From: Archangium violaceum
Lineage (GTDB): Bacteria; Myxococcota; Myxococcia; Myxococcales; Myxococcaceae
NCBI RefSeq assembly: GCF_016859125.1
Contig: NZ_CP069338.1
Span: 7,131,501 to 7,195,500, forward strand
Direction: 5' to 3'
DNA: 64,000 bases
Below are positions 63,510 through 64,000 of this stretch, one piece after another. The notes beneath the pieces are model-generated. The model was not told the origin of the DNA. It saw only the letters and a program-made list of their open reading frames with translations, and ran no database searches. The stretch's first letter is position 1. Each line of letters starts with the position of its first letter. A program made the position numbers and the translations under genes.

Positions 63510-64000
63510 CTACCGGCGGCCGGAGGTCAGCGAGTAGCCCAGGCCCTCGGGGCGCGCGGCGCGCAGGGACCAACGGGCGAAGAGCCCGAGCAGCGCGAGC
63601 GAGACGAACGACCAGAGCCCGGCCCAGGCCCACGAGGGCACGGGGGTGAGGTTGGCGAGCAGGGAGGCGTCGCTGACGGAGCTCGCGGCGCCGTGCCCCA
63701 GGTCCGAGCGCAGATCGAAGGCCACGTAGAGGGCGGTGAAGGCGGCCAGGAGGAGGTTGAGCATGTCCACGCCGCCATCCGGGAGGTACTTCGCCGCGAG
63801 CCCCAGCGCGAGCGCGGTACCCAGGCAGAAGCCCAGGGTGATGCTGTCACCGGCGTACAGCACGCCCATTACCGCGAGGCCCACGCACGCCACGAGGAGC
63901 ACGAGGCGGCGCAATCGGAAGCGGAAGGTGGCGAGCAGCAGGAAGGCACCCGCGAGCGCGCTGCCCACGTACCCCGCGGAGAAGACGGCGACCTGCGCCA
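63510..64000 (-). CDS. Peptidase M50B-like membrane protein (partial)
   Basis: The C-terminal 160 or so residues of a membrane protein run off the window end. It has about four TM segments, with G-Y-V-G-S-A-L-A-G-A-F near the cut edge, Y-V-A-F-D-L-R-S-D-L and A-S-L-L-A-N-L-T-x-V-P near the middle, matching the M50B family. The metal motif HExxH would lie upstream and is not visible, so protease activity cannot be judged. Convergent with the hydrolase gene by 3 bp. Confidence 0.65.
   Translation of the reverse strand, partial: AQVAVFSAGYVGSALAGAFLLLATFRFRLRRLVLLVACVGLAVMGVLYAGDSITLGFCLGTALALGLAAKYLPDGGVDMLNLLLAAFTALYVAFDLRSDLGHGAASSVSDASLLANLTPVPSWAWAGLWSFVSLALLGLFARWSLRAARPEGLGYSLTSGRR

Overview
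The window is GC-rich with a strong third-position bias. It carries genes typical of predatory, gliding myxobacteria: many lipoproteins, FHA/TPR/PEGA proteins, a DUF2378-like protein, transmembrane Ser/Thr kinases and lipoprotein polymorphic toxins. I infer a myxobacterium, probably of the Cystobacterineae (Archangium/Cystobacter/Melittangium type). This is inference from gene content; no rRNA or tRNA was seen.

Region 1 (1-8.6 kb) is the edge of a type III secretion (T3SS) locus. It has an SctV/FlhA-family export gate (4086-6212) and two LcrH/SycD-like TPR chaperones. A 350-aa protein carries a DUF1521/MIIA-type self-cleavage domain with a G-D-P-H-V site, as in rhizobial NopE1. Three almost identical 76-aa helical proteins each have the same terminator and a similar promoter. 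A tandem-FHA tail-anchored protein and a TPR lipoprotein follow after an inverted REP-like pair. This is the best candidate here for a little-described system.

Region 2 (8.7-25.1 kb) is a MoxR/DUF58/DUF4350/DUF4129/RDD/SpoIIM membrane-stress type cluster. It is interrupted at two places by debris and cargo. At 10.1-13.6 kb lie a truncated signal-peptide ORF, an MFS remnant, a divergent LysR/SDR pair, an ileS remnant and an expansin. At 18.1-19.4 kb lie a kinase C-terminal remnant, a toxin-like tail and a DUF4288 putative immunity gene. A sensor-like gene at 13.75-14.7 kb carries an in-frame TGA.

Region 3 (25.2-46 kb) holds a PstS-like lipoprotein beside a YfiR-like/hybrid kinase/TonB-receptor operon, a PQQ-type sugar dehydrogenase with cytochrome c, a BsuPI-domain protein, a HelD-like helicase, a DUF2378-like protein, a PilZ plus heme-oxygenase-like diiron protein operon, a large Ig/PKD-like lipoprotein, a discoidin-polysaccharide lyase, a CBS protein and a cysteine-free glutaredoxin.

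Region 4 (46-64 kb) is mostly housekeeping: a six-TM Ser/Thr kinase, rho, an SppA protease fused to an outer-membrane barrel-like domain, two PEGA proteins and parC-parE. It also has a lipoprotein Tox-REase-5 toxin with an overlapping Imm52-like immunity gene, a metallo-beta-lactamase-fold hydrolase and an M50B-like membrane protein cut by the window end.
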